A DNA stretch of 64,000 bases from Chloroflexota bacterium (GTDB lineage: Bacteria > Chloroflexota > Limnocylindria > QHBO01), in the NCBI GenBank assembly GCA_025699005.1, contig JAILWI010000004.1, positions 1 to 64,000 on the forward strand, given 5' to 3'. Every line of letters begins with the position of its first letter. Within the stretch, counting starts at the first letter, position 1. Below the pieces are notes generated by a model, which searched no databases, was not told where the DNA came from, and was given only the letters and a program-made list of their open reading frames with translations. The position numbers and the translations under genes were made by a program. Shown piece by piece: positions 56,425 to 64,000 of the stretch.

Positions 56425-57144
56425 CTACTGGATGGTGCCGATGAAGCGGATCGTCGCCATCATCCGGTCGAGCACGCCGCGGTTGAGATCGAACTCCCCG
56501 CCCATCGCGGTATCGGTGCGCGCGATGAGGTTCGGACCCTCTTCGAACGTGGGGCCGAGCTGCACGACGTACTCGTAGGTGCCGCCGTCGCTGCCGTCGC
56601 CCGTTCCGTCCACCAGGACGCGGACGGCCAGCTGAGTCGCGCCCACGACGACCTCCTCGCGCTCCAGGACGCGGCGCAGGTACCCGCGATCCCCCGGCAC
56701 CACGAAGATCTCGATGGCGATCTCGTCCGGCACGACGCTGGGGTCGGGAACCTCGTAGAACGTCGGGCTGAACCAGCTGCAGGCGGGCACGTCGCCGATG
56801 GACGTGTTCGTCCACCAGTCCTCCGGGAACTCGAGCGTGTACCCGAGCTCGGGGTTCTCGCACTCGTCGCGATCCAGGAACAGCGCATCCGCCGCCGGGT
56901 TCGACGGGATTCCGAATCCACCCGCCCCGCCGCTCGCCGATGCCGACGGGACGACGCTCGGTATGGCCGATTCGGAAGGCGTCGGCTCATCGGTCGGTGA
57001 CGGGGTCGGCGAGGGTGATGCGCTCGCGCTGGGTGTGGGCTCCGCGGTCGGATCGGCCGATGCCGTCGGGCTCGGCTCTTCGCTCGCGGTGCACGCGGCG
57101 AGCAGCAGGGCTCCGGCGAGAATGGCTGGCAGGTTGCGACGCAT
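56425..57144 (-). CDS. Lipoprotein paralogous to the anti-sigma C-terminal domain
   Basis: 239 residues. Signal peptide with lipobox LLAAC (Cys18). A Pro/Ser/Thr linker follows (20-75). The C-terminal domain (about 85-239) repeats the end of the neighbouring membrane protein: PAADALFLDRDECENPELGY, FPEDWWTN, DVPACSWFSPTFYEV, and FDLNRGVLDRMMATIRF. So the two genes share a secreted domain that may sense an extracellular signal. ATG 57144 lies six bases after a -10 box. Confidence 0.75.
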   Translation of the reverse strand: MRRNLPAILAGALLLAACTASEEPSPTASADPTAEPTPSASASPSPTPSPTDEPTPSESAIPSVVPSASASGGAGGFGIPSNPAADALFLDRDECENPELGYTLEFPEDWWTNTSIGDVPACSWFSPTFYEVPDPSVVPDEIAIEIFVVPGDRGYLRRVLEREEVVVGATQLAVRVLVDGTGDGSDGGTYEYVVQLGPTFEEGPNLIARTDTAMGGEFDLNRGVLDRMMATIRFIGTIQ

Positions 57145-57150
57145 GCGGCG

Positions 57151-57156
57151 AGCCTA
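57151..57156 (-). promoter_or_regulatory. -10 element TAGGCT (minus strand)
   Basis: TAGGCT on the minus strand, six bases before ATG 57144. Confidence 0.45.
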
Positions 57157-58923
57157 CTCCTGTGGAGCGTCGAACCGCAGCGAAGCCATGATCCGATCGA
57201 GCACCGCGCGATTGAGCTCGTACCCGTTCGCCCACTCCGAGTCGGTCGTCGCCATGAGCTTGCGTCCTTCGCCGTTCAGATTCTCGTCCAGGATCAGGAG
57301 GTAGCTGTACTGCAGCGTGTCAGTCGGATCGTCGACGTCCCTCGTCTTCCCGGTCTCGGATCGGCGCCCGGCGAAGCCGTCGATCGCGATCTCTTCGGTG
57401 TACAGGTCGACCCAGATGAAGCCGACCGCGCCTTCGAGCGCGTCGACGGAGATGGGTACGCCGCCCGGGCGGGTTCCGTCGGCGGTTGCAGTGAATGGGT
57501 TCGGGCTGAAGAAGCTGCAGGCGGGCACAGGCCCGACAGCGTCGTTCGTGTGCCACGAGCTCGGATACGTGACCGAGAATCGGTCGAGCGTGTTCGCGCA
57601 GGTCGCGGTCTCGGCGAACAGCGCATCGGCCTCCGCCGATTCGAGCACGGTGATCGGCAGGCCCGGCCGCTCTTCGAAGACGAGCTCGGCTCGTGGCCAT
57701 GCGGCGGCGACCGGCGGCGGGGCATCTCCCGGCGCACGGAGAGGGAAGCGGGCCGGGGTCGTACCGGCCGGCTGGTACACGAGGACGAGGTCCTCATCCG
57801 CCAGGTCGCGCGGCACCGCGAAGATGAGGTGGCCTTCCGGAGTGTTCACCGGTGGCTCCGCACTGCCGAGGGCGGTGTGCAGGATGGCTCGTGCCTGGCT
57901 CCCTGTCACCTCGGTCAGGGTCGAGGTGCTGACCTCCGCGCCGTCGGCTCGCTCGACGCGCCAATCGTCGGGGCCAATCGCGGCACCCTCCGGAAGGGCG
58001 GTCACGTCGTACGACACGAACAGCTCGACGAAGAAGTGGGCCTCGCTGCTCGGCTCGATGACGAGCGGGAACCCGCCGGCGTCGAGGAGGCGGGTCACGC
58101 GAACGGTGCCCGCGGCGCCTTCCGTCGATTGGATCGGCATCGTGACCCTCGAGCCGAACTCCCGTAGCTCGTCTCCGTCGACCGCGCCGGGTCGGGTCCC
58201 GTCCCGGATGAGGACCTCCCAACCGTCGGCGGTCTCGGACGACGGGTGATACTCGAGCGTCACGGCCCCCGTGGCGTCAGCCGGAACCTCGAGGGCCAGC
58301 CAGCCTTCGATGACGTCGCCGGCGGACGTCATTGCCCGAGAAGGGAGCCGCTCATCGACGGGGCGGTCCGGGTTCGCTCGAGCCGCCTCGGGCAGGTACG
58401 TCACGCGGGCAAGCTCGCCAGCGATCCGGATTTGCCAGATGCTCGGGCTGATCGACGACTGCGTGGCCCGATCGGCCGAGAACGTGACGTGGATCTCGAT
58501 GAGTGTCGACCCACCGTACAGGCTCCACCGCTGGTCTTCCGGGGTTAGCTCCTCACCGCGCTCGAGCCGGACCGTGCCCCACTCACCGTCCGCGTCGAGA
58601 GCGGGCATGACCATGACGTCGCCCGGGTTCACGAGCGACGTCGCCGGGGCGGCGCTCGCCGAGGGGCTCGGATCTGCGGTGGACGCCGATGCGCTCGGGA
58701 TCGGCGTTGGCCCCACGTCGCGTGACTGGCCGATGAGCGACGCCAGGAGCAGGGCGGCGGCCACCCCACCCACGCCGATCAGCGCGGGCGCGAAGGTCGC
58801 GAAGCGCAGGGCACGGCGCTGCGGGGCGTCTGCCACGACCGAGGCGATGGTGTAGTGAAGATCCGCGGGAATCGGCGCGCGGCCGCGCTCGCGCAGGTAA
58901 TGAAGGACCTGGTCGTCGTTCAT
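57154..58923 (-). CDS. Membrane anti-sigma-like protein with large extracellular domain
   Basis: 589 residues. A short cytoplasmic N terminus (MNDDQVLHYLRERGRAPIPADLHYTIASVV, 1-40) could bind the sigma factor; one transmembrane helix (about 44-66) and a Ser/Pro/Ala linker lead to a large external part. Residues 430-589 repeat the domain of the lipoprotein at 56425 (AEADALFAETATCANTLDRF, GPVPACSFFSPNPF, YELNRAVLDRIMASLRF). The N terminus is not the zinc-containing ASD type. Its start overlaps the sigma factor stop (ATGA), the classic arrangement of an anti-sigma factor. Confidence 0.7.
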   Translation of the reverse strand: MNDDQVLHYLRERGRAPIPADLHYTIASVVADAPQRRALRFATFAPALIGVGGVAAALLLASLIGQSRDVGPTPIPSASASTADPSPSASAAPATSLVNPGDVMVMPALDADGEWGTVRLERGEELTPEDQRWSLYGGSTLIEIHVTFSADRATQSSISPSIWQIRIAGELARVTYLPEAARANPDRPVDERLPSRAMTSAGDVIEGWLALEVPADATGAVTLEYHPSSETADGWEVLIRDGTRPGAVDGDELREFGSRVTMPIQSTEGAAGTVRVTRLLDAGGFPLVIEPSSEAHFFVELFVSYDVTALPEGAAIGPDDWRVERADGAEVSTSTLTEVTGSQARAILHTALGSAEPPVNTPEGHLIFAVPRDLADEDLVLVYQPAGTTPARFPLRAPGDAPPPVAAAWPRAELVFEERPGLPITVLESAEADALFAETATCANTLDRFSVTYPSSWHTNDAVGPVPACSFFSPNPFTATADGTRPGGVPISVDALEGAVGFIWVDLYTEEIAIDGFAGRRSETGKTRDVDDPTDTLQYSYLLILDENLNGEGRKLMATTDSEWANGYELNRAVLDRIMASLRFDAPQE

Positions 58924-59483
58924 GACGCCACCTCCGGCTCACGCTCGGCGATCTCGGGTTCGAGCGCCCGTCGCAGCAGGGCGAGGCCGGCGTTGAGGCG
59001 CGACTTCGCGGTCCCGACGCGCACACCGAGTGCATCGGCGGATTCGGAGATCGAGTAGCCCATCGAGTAGTGGAGCGCCAGGATCGCCCGCTGGTCGGGG
59101 GAGAGCGTCTCGAACGCGGGACCGAGGACCGAACGGGCGTCGACGGCGGTGCGGAAGTCGGGCGCGGGGTCGGGGAGACCGGCGGCCAGCTCGTCGAGCG
59201 AAGCGGGGGAGACACGGCGGCCACGCGCGCGCAGCCAGTTCCGAGAGCGATGCACGCAGATGCGGCGCAGCCACGGACCGAATGCATCCGGCTTGCGCAG
59301 GCGGGGCAGCTGCTGCCATGCGGCGAGGAAGGTCTCCTGCGTGATATCGCGGGCATCGGCCGTGCCGACGATCGCAGCCGCCAGCCGATAGGTCGCGGTC
59401 GCATGCTGGTCGACGAGCATCTCGAATGCCTCCCGGTCGCCGGCCTGGGCGCGCCTGACGATCTCCACGTGACTCCCCTTCAT
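58920..59483 (-). CDS. ECF RNA polymerase sigma factor
   Basis: About 187 residues. Sigma region 2: DREAFEMLVDQHATATYRLAAAIVGTADARDITQETFLAAWQQLPRLRKPDAFGPWLRRI. Sigma region 4: LSPDQRAILALHYSMGYSISESADALGVRVGTAKSRLNAGLALLRRAL. The ATG at 59483 is given; GTG 59468 has AAGGGGAG upstream and may be the true start, removing five residues. It probably directs transcription of its own operon with the anti-sigma-like partner that follows. Confidence 0.92.
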   Translation of the reverse strand: MKGSHVEIVRRAQAGDREAFEMLVDQHATATYRLAAAIVGTADARDITQETFLAAWQQLPRLRKPDAFGPWLRRICVHRSRNWLRARGRRVSPASLDELAAGLPDPAPDFRTAVDARSVLGPAFETLSPDQRAILALHYSMGYSISESADALGVRVGTAKSRLNAGLALLRRALEPEIAEREPEVAS

Positions 59484-59526
59484 CACCGTTGCAGATCCAG
59501 ACACCGGAACTTGCCGATCTGTTCGG

Positions 59527-60444
59527 TCACGGGGTGATCTCGACCGGAGTCGAGCGTGGTGGGGGCCTGCGCGCCAGTTGAGCGGTGAGTACGCCGGCGA
59601 CGACGAGAGCGCCTCCGATGAGCTGCGGGACGCTGAGCGTCTGCGACAGAAGCCACCAGGCGAGGCCGGCCGCCAGCACCGGCTCGGCGGTCGTCGCGAT
59701 TCCGGCCATGGCCGACGAGATCCAGCGCAGCGCGGCCACGGTGAGGGCGAACGGGATGAGGGTGCCGAGCAGCCCGACGGCCACGACGCGCCAGGCAACA
59801 TCGGGATCGGCAAGCAGAGCGTACGGCCAGGACCAGAGGGGGAGGATGACGCTCCAGATCGCCGCCGCCACGACGAAGCCGGTGAACAGCGTCGTCACCG
59901 GGTGCGTCCCGCGCCGGCCCGCAAGCTCGGCCGCGACGAGGTAGCCGGCGAACGTGATCGCCGATCCGATGCCCGCGAGGAGCCCGATCCCGTCGAGCGC
60001 GCCGAAGGCCCCGGCCAGCGCGCCGCTGACGAGCGTCGCGCCGGCGAGGGTCATGGCCGCCGCGATCCAGACGAGGGCCGGTGGGACGGACCGCCCGACG
60101 AGCGCCGCGCCCGCGAGCACGATGACGGGCGCGGTGTACTGGAGGGAGATGGCGACGCCGACCGGGACGCGGCTGATCGCGACGTAGTAGGCGAAGTTGA
60201 CGGCGACGATGCATGCCCCGAAGACGACGAGCGGCACGAGTGCCGCTCGCGGTGGGACCATGAGCGTGCGGCGTGTCGCGACGAGGATTGCGGTCAGCGG
60301 GACGAGCGCCACGAACACCCGTGCCTCGGCGAGCTGCTCCGGCGTCACGCCCCGCGCGAAGGCTCCGGCGGCGACGACCGCGTTCGCGGCCCAGCAGGCA
60401 GCCGCCACGACGCAGGCAAGCGTCGCCAGGAGGGCCGGGTTCAT
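59527..60444 (-). CDS. EamA/DMT-family transporter
   Basis: 305 residues with about ten transmembrane helices and two EamA repeats; YVAISRVPVGVAISLQYTAPVIVLAGAAL in the first half and ALRWISSAMAGIATTAEPVLAAGLAWWLLSQTLSVPQLIGGALVVAGVL in the second are the pair of RhaT-like signatures. Exports or imports small metabolites such as amino acids or sugars; substrate unknown. The ATG at 60444 lies six bases after TACGCT. Confidence 0.9.
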   Translation of the reverse strand: MNPALLATLACVVAAACWAANAVVAAGAFARGVTPEQLAEARVFVALVPLTAILVATRRTLMVPPRAALVPLVVFGACIVAVNFAYYVAISRVPVGVAISLQYTAPVIVLAGAALVGRSVPPALVWIAAAMTLAGATLVSGALAGAFGALDGIGLLAGIGSAITFAGYLVAAELAGRRGTHPVTTLFTGFVVAAAIWSVILPLWSWPYALLADPDVAWRVVAVGLLGTLIPFALTVAALRWISSAMAGIATTAEPVLAAGLAWWLLSQTLSVPQLIGGALVVAGVLTAQLARRPPPRSTPVEITP

Positions 60445-60450
60445 CGGCCG

Positions 60451-60456
60451 AGCGTA
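60451..60456 (-). promoter_or_regulatory. -10 element TACGCT (minus strand)
   Basis: TACGCT on the minus strand, six bases before ATG 60444. Confidence 0.45.
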
Positions 60457-60489
60457 GCAGCGCGGCCGATCGCGCAGACCGGCGTCAGG

Positions 60490-61845
60490 TCAGCGGGCGC
60501 CCTTGCTTCGCATGAGCGCCGCATCGGCGCGGTGGAATGCGTCGCGCAGCCGTTCGCCGGGCGTGGCGGCCGCCGAGCCGATCGAGATGCTGAGTCGGAG
60601 CTCGGCGTTGGCGCCGCGCCAGGCCGAACTCGCCTCCGCGATCCGTCCCTCGAGAATCTGGAGCGCGGCCGAGTCGGTCTCCGGCAACAGTGCGGCGAAC
60701 TCGTCGCCGCCCAGGCGCGCGACGAGGTCGGTGGCCCGCAGGGTGCTCGTCAGCACATCGGCGGCCCCGGCAAGGATCTCGTCGCCGGCGGCATGGCCGA
60801 ATGCGTCGTTCGTCTCCTTGAGCCGATCCACGTCGAGCGAGAGAAGCGCGACGGGCCGGCCATGGCGGTCGAAGAGCGCTTCCTCGCGTCGAAGCGCCTC
60901 CTCCCACGCGATCCGGTTGCCGAGCCCGGTCAGCGGATCGGTTCGAGCCTCGCGAGCGTAGGCATCGCGCTCTCGGGCGAGCGCCTCGCGAGCCGCGGCC
61001 TGCGCCAGCAGCGCCTCGGCCGCCTCGGCGATCGAGCGTCCGACGCGCTGGCAGAGCACGGTGAAGCCGCGCGCGCGCGCCGAGGTATGACCCACCACGA
61101 GGAGGCCGACGGGAGCCGGGGTTCCGATCCGGATCGCGAAGCGCGAGACGAGGTGGATGCCGAGGGGATCGCCGTCGACCTCCTGGTCGACCAGGGTATC
61201 GCTGTCGATCCGGTCTGCGAGCGCCTCGAGGTCCGCCTGGAGGTGCGGGTGGCTCGCGATCTGGGGCCAGGCTTGCCCGCCCCCGCCGATGACGACGCGA
61301 TCGCCATCATCCACGAGGACCAACCCGATCTCGCAGGACAGCGCCGCGGCGGCCATGGCGCCGACGTGGCTGGCGGTCGCGGCGACGCTGTCGGGTCGAT
61401 ACTCCATGAGCTGGCGCACGGCATGGACCACCTCGAGCTCGTCGGCCAGCAGCTTCGACGACGGGACGTCTCCGCAGGCGGCGGCAGACTCTGCGGCGGC
61501 GCGGAGCAGCTCGCCATCCGAGGGCTGAATCGGGCGCGAGGCTCCGAAGACGACGAGGTGACGGTCGCCCACCGGGATCAGCGCGGCGTGCTCGGCCCAG
61601 TACGGTCCGATCACTCGCCGGCTCTCGCCGTCCGACACCCGCTTGGGCCGCCCTCGGCGGAGCGTCTCGCGCGCCAGTGGCTCGTCGGCAAGCTCGACAT
61701 CGACGACGCCGGCCCATCCGACTCCGCGTCCGGCTCCGCCGAGCAGCGAAAGCTGCGACCCGCGATGTGCGAACACGAGGATGTCGTCGACGCCGAGCGA
61801 GGTGGCCATGTCGGCACACCCGCCATCGTTTCGCGGCGCGCTCAT
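60490..61845 (-). CDS. Soluble diguanylate cyclase with GAF-like N terminus
   Basis: 451 residues. Residues 1-280 lack transmembrane helices and resemble a GAF-type sensory region (LADELEVVHAVRQLM, ALSCEIGLVLVDDGDRVVIGG). After a helix (AAAREALARERDAYAREARTD), the GGDEF domain has an intact active site [11 protein letters not shown] and an I-site RATD five residues upstream; no EAL domain. It makes c-di-GMP. Its start overlaps the stop of the GGDEF-EAL gene (ATGA), so the two enzymes are co-translated. Confidence 0.92.
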   Translation of the reverse strand: MSAPRNDGGCADMATSLGVDDILVFAHRGSQLSLLGGAGRGVGWAGVVDVELADEPLARETLRRGRPKRVSDGESRRVIGPYWAEHAALIPVGDRHLVVFGASRPIQPSDGELLRAAAESAAACGDVPSSKLLADELEVVHAVRQLMEYRPDSVAATASHVGAMAAAALSCEIGLVLVDDGDRVVIGGGGQAWPQIASHPHLQADLEALADRIDSDTLVDQEVDGDPLGIHLVSRFAIRIGTPAPVGLLVVGHTSARARGFTVLCQRVGRSIAEAAEALLAQAAAREALARERDAYAREARTDPLTGLGNRIAWEEALRREEALFDRHGRPVALLSLDVDRLKETNDAFGHAAGDEILAGAADVLTSTLRATDLVARLGGDEFAALLPETDSAALQILEGRIAEASSAWRGANAELRLSISIGSAAATPGERLRDAFHRADAALMRSKGAR

Positions 61846-64000
61846 GATGCGAGGACCTCGGTCAGGCTGGAGTCGTCGACGACGAGCCGGGTGGCGGCAA
61901 TCGGATCGAGCGGGCGCGCCAGCAGGTAGCCCTGGCCATAGCTCACGCCGAGCTCACGGAGTCGTTCGAGCTGGTGCTGGTCCTCGATGCCCTCCGCCAC
62001 CGTGAAGAGGCCCATGGCAGCGCCGAGCTGGATGACGGAGCGCACGAGCGCCGGCTCCTCTACGCCGGGCCTGAGCTGCGCGACGAAGCTCTGGTCGATC
62101 TTCAGGATGTCGATCGGGAACCGCGACAGGTAGCTGAGGGAGCTGTACCCCGTCCCGAAGTCGTCGAGCGCGATGTGCACGCCGAGCGCCTTGAGCTCGT
62201 GGAGCCGCCCCTCGTCGTCCTGCATCAGGCCGGACTCGGTGAGCTCGACGATGAGGCTCACGGGATCGAGGCCGCTATTCTCGAGCGCCGCCCGGACCGC
62301 TGTGGTGATGGAGGGATCCTGCACCTGGCGCGGCGAGATGTTGACGCTGACGTGAAGAGGGCGCGCACCGGTCGCGTTCCAGGCCTGCGCCTGGCGACAC
62401 GCCTGCTCGAGGACCCACTCGCCGATGGGCACGATGAGCCCGGTCTCCTCGGCCAGCGGGATGAAGTCGTTCGGCATGACTTCGCCGCGGACCGGGTGGC
62501 GCCAGCGGAGCAGTGCCTCGAAGCCACTCAGCTCCCCGCGCTGGAGGTCGAAGACCGGCTGGTAGCGCAATCGAAGCTCGCCGCGGGCGATGGCCTGCTC
62601 GAGGTCTGCCTTCAGCTCGAGGCGGTTCAGAGCCGCCGCGTGCATGCTCGCCTCGAAGAGCTCGGTCCGACCCTTGCCGCGGCTCTTGGCGGTGTACATC
62701 GCGACATCGGCGTTGCGGAGCAGCTCGTCCGCCGAGCCCGTCTCCGGGCCGGAGAGCGCGATCCCGATCGAGCCGGCCAGGTGCACCTGCTTTCCGACGA
62801 CCTCGAACGGACTGCGCAGCGCGTCGGTCAGCCGCTCGGCGACAGTGGTGAACAACGCCGGATCGCTGGTCTCGAGCAGGATCGCGAACTCGTCCCCACC
62901 GAGACGGCAGACCGTGTCCTCCGGTCGCAGGGCGCCGCGGAAGCGCTCCGCCACGGCCGTGAGCACCTGGTCGCCCGCAGCGTGCCCCAGCGAGTCATTG
63001 ATCGTCTTGAAGTCGTCGAGGTCCAGGAACAGGACCGCGACCGAGCGTGGGCCGCGCTTCGCCAGGGCGTGCTGCACGCGGTCGATGAACAGGGCGCGGT
63101 TCGCCAGGCCGGTCAGCGGATCGTGGAATGCCTCATGGAGCAGCTGGCGCTCGAGGTCCTTCCGCTCGGTGATGTCGCGGTAGTTCACGACGATGCCGCC
63201 GACCGCGGGATCGTCGGTGAGGTTGCGGGCCATGACCTCGATGTACCGCCACGATCCATCGGCGTGCCGTGCCCGGCCTTCGAGGGTGCGGACGAGCTCG
63301 GGCGACCGCAGAAGCTCCTGGAACGTGGCTCTGGCGGCGGCCAGATCCTCGGGATGGATGATCTCGAAGAGTGAGTGGCCCACGCGCTCGCCGGGCTCGT
63401 AGCCGAGGACGCGGTGCACCGCCTCCGACTGGTACGTGATCGTTCCGTCGTCGGCGAGGATGAGGATGACGTCCGACGAGTTGCGTACGAGCGACCGGAA
63501 GCGCTGGTCGCTGAGCGTCAGTCGGGCGACCGCAGCTCGCTCACGGTCGATGCTGGCCTGGGTCTCGTCAACGAGCTGCCCACGCTCGCTGAGCAGCATG
63601 GTCTGGCGAACGATGACGAGCGTGACGACCACGCCGACCGCGCCATCGACGAGAAGTCCGGCGACGGCGGCCTCGGTCAGGACGTGGTTCATGATCAGGA
63701 TCGCCGGGGCAAGTGTCGCGGTCGCCACGGGCAGGGCGGCACGGATGCGCTCGTACCGCCTTCGCCGCGTCTCGTCCTGGTGCGTGGCATCGGACCATGT
63801 CGCCGCTCCGTACGCGGTGATGGCGACGCCGATGCCCGTGAGAAGGTCCGCGCCGATGACGATCTCGCCATGGGCATCGGCGAGAAGCGCCCAGGCCATG
63901 CCGGCCGCGACGGTCGGCAGCCCGATCGCTACGACGGCCCAGCCGTGGAGCCCGGGCGCCGGGTTTGCGGCCAGGTAGATCACCGCCAGTGCCCCGACCA
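61842..64000 (-). CDS. Membrane PAS-GGDEF-EAL c-di-GMP enzyme (5' part missing)
   Basis: The frame is open to the window edge, so the N terminus is missing. The visible part has five to six transmembrane helices, a PAS domain (RFRSLVRNSSDVILILADDGTITYQSEAVHRVLGY), GGDEF ([11 protein letters not shown] with I-site RPED) and EAL ([43 protein letters not shown]), all apparently intact. The membrane region (GVAITAYGAATWSDATHQD, LVIVRQTMLLSERG) matches that of the protein at 32734, so they are paralogues. First gene visible of the two-gene c-di-GMP unit. Confidence 0.93.
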   Translation of the reverse strand, partial: VGALAVIYLAANPAPGLHGWAVVAIGLPTVAAGMAWALLADAHGEIVIGADLLTGIGVAITAYGAATWSDATHQDETRRRRYERIRAALPVATATLAPAILIMNHVLTEAAVAGLLVDGAVGVVVTLVIVRQTMLLSERGQLVDETQASIDRERAAVARLTLSDQRFRSLVRNSSDVILILADDGTITYQSEAVHRVLGYEPGERVGHSLFEIIHPEDLAAARATFQELLRSPELVRTLEGRARHADGSWRYIEVMARNLTDDPAVGGIVVNYRDITERKDLERQLLHEAFHDPLTGLANRALFIDRVQHALAKRGPRSVAVLFLDLDDFKTINDSLGHAAGDQVLTAVAERFRGALRPEDTVCRLGGDEFAILLETSDPALFTTVAERLTDALRSPFEVVGKQVHLAGSIGIALSGPETGSADELLRNADVAMYTAKSRGKGRTELFEASMHAAALNRLELKADLEQAIARGELRLRYQPVFDLQRGELSGFEALLRWRHPVRGEVMPNDFIPLAEETGLIVPIGEWVLEQACRQAQAWNATGARPLHVSVNISPRQVQDPSITTAVRAALENSGLDPVSLIVELTESGLMQDDEGRLHELKALGVHIALDDFGTGYSSLSYLSRFPIDILKIDQSFVAQLRPGVEEPALVRSVIQLGAAMGLFTVAEGIEDQHQLERLRELGVSYGQGYLLARPLDPIAATRLVVDDSSLTEVLAS

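Overview
The window is GC-rich (mostly around 65-70 %), with dense, often overlapping genes and many start codons that lie 6-10 bases after a TANNNT hexamer and have no ribosome binding site. Gene content (GroESL under CIRCE control, a GatCAB amidotransferase, NAD-dependent ligase, PcrA, many Pro/Thr-rich exported proteins with PxKF-type tails) fits a free-living, high-GC, Gram-positive-like bacterium. I favour an uncultured Chloroflexota lineage of the Limnocylindria/Ellin6529 kind, but this is inference without a phylogeny.

Positions 1-9,600 are an accessory region. It opens with a 33-bp tandem repeat and an HUH rolling-circle replication initiator, which sits at the end of a three-gene chain with ATGA overlaps. 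Then come a zinc-knuckle protein, a membrane protein, a type IV restriction-like gene (SRA-like domain plus PD-(D/E)XK nuclease, possibly frameshifted), a two-gene unit encoding an Ltp-family lipoprotein, a Pro/Thr-rich membrane protein and a DarT-like ADP-ribosyltransferase. A methyltransferase flanked by 115-bp direct repeats closes it. This looks like an integrated mobile element with a small defence island.

Positions 9,650-40,400 are mainly chromosomal housekeeping: a DNA methylase, ferredoxin reductase-like protein, metG-tatD, groES-groEL, pcrA-dinB-dinB-ligA-osmC-GNAT, a minus-strand operon (hydrolase, MaoC, MFS), gatC-gatA followed by two small genes, an aminotransferase, a c-di-GMP enzyme, gatB-IMPase, and a NarL-type two-component pair. 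gatB is separated from gatCA by about 7 kb and has its own promoter.

Positions 40,400-53,750 are a surface-protein island: a 1,765-residue subtilisin-like protease with Calx-beta and Ig-like repeats, a SwmB/PxKF exoprotein, a Cys-containing exported protein and an SdrD-like repeat protein. A membrane-anchored LuxR-type regulator is also encoded here. The palindrome TACGGA-N8-TCCGTA lies in front of the regulator and in front of the protease, which suggests a local regulon. Perfect hairpin terminators separate most transcription units.

Positions 53,750-64,000 hold a J-domain protein, a DUF885 peptidase-like protein, small zinc-ribbon and acidic proteins, an ECF sigma factor with its membrane partner and a related lipoprotein, an EamA transporter, and a two-gene c-di-GMP unit (GGDEF-EAL then GGDEF). 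The first gene of that unit runs off the right edge.
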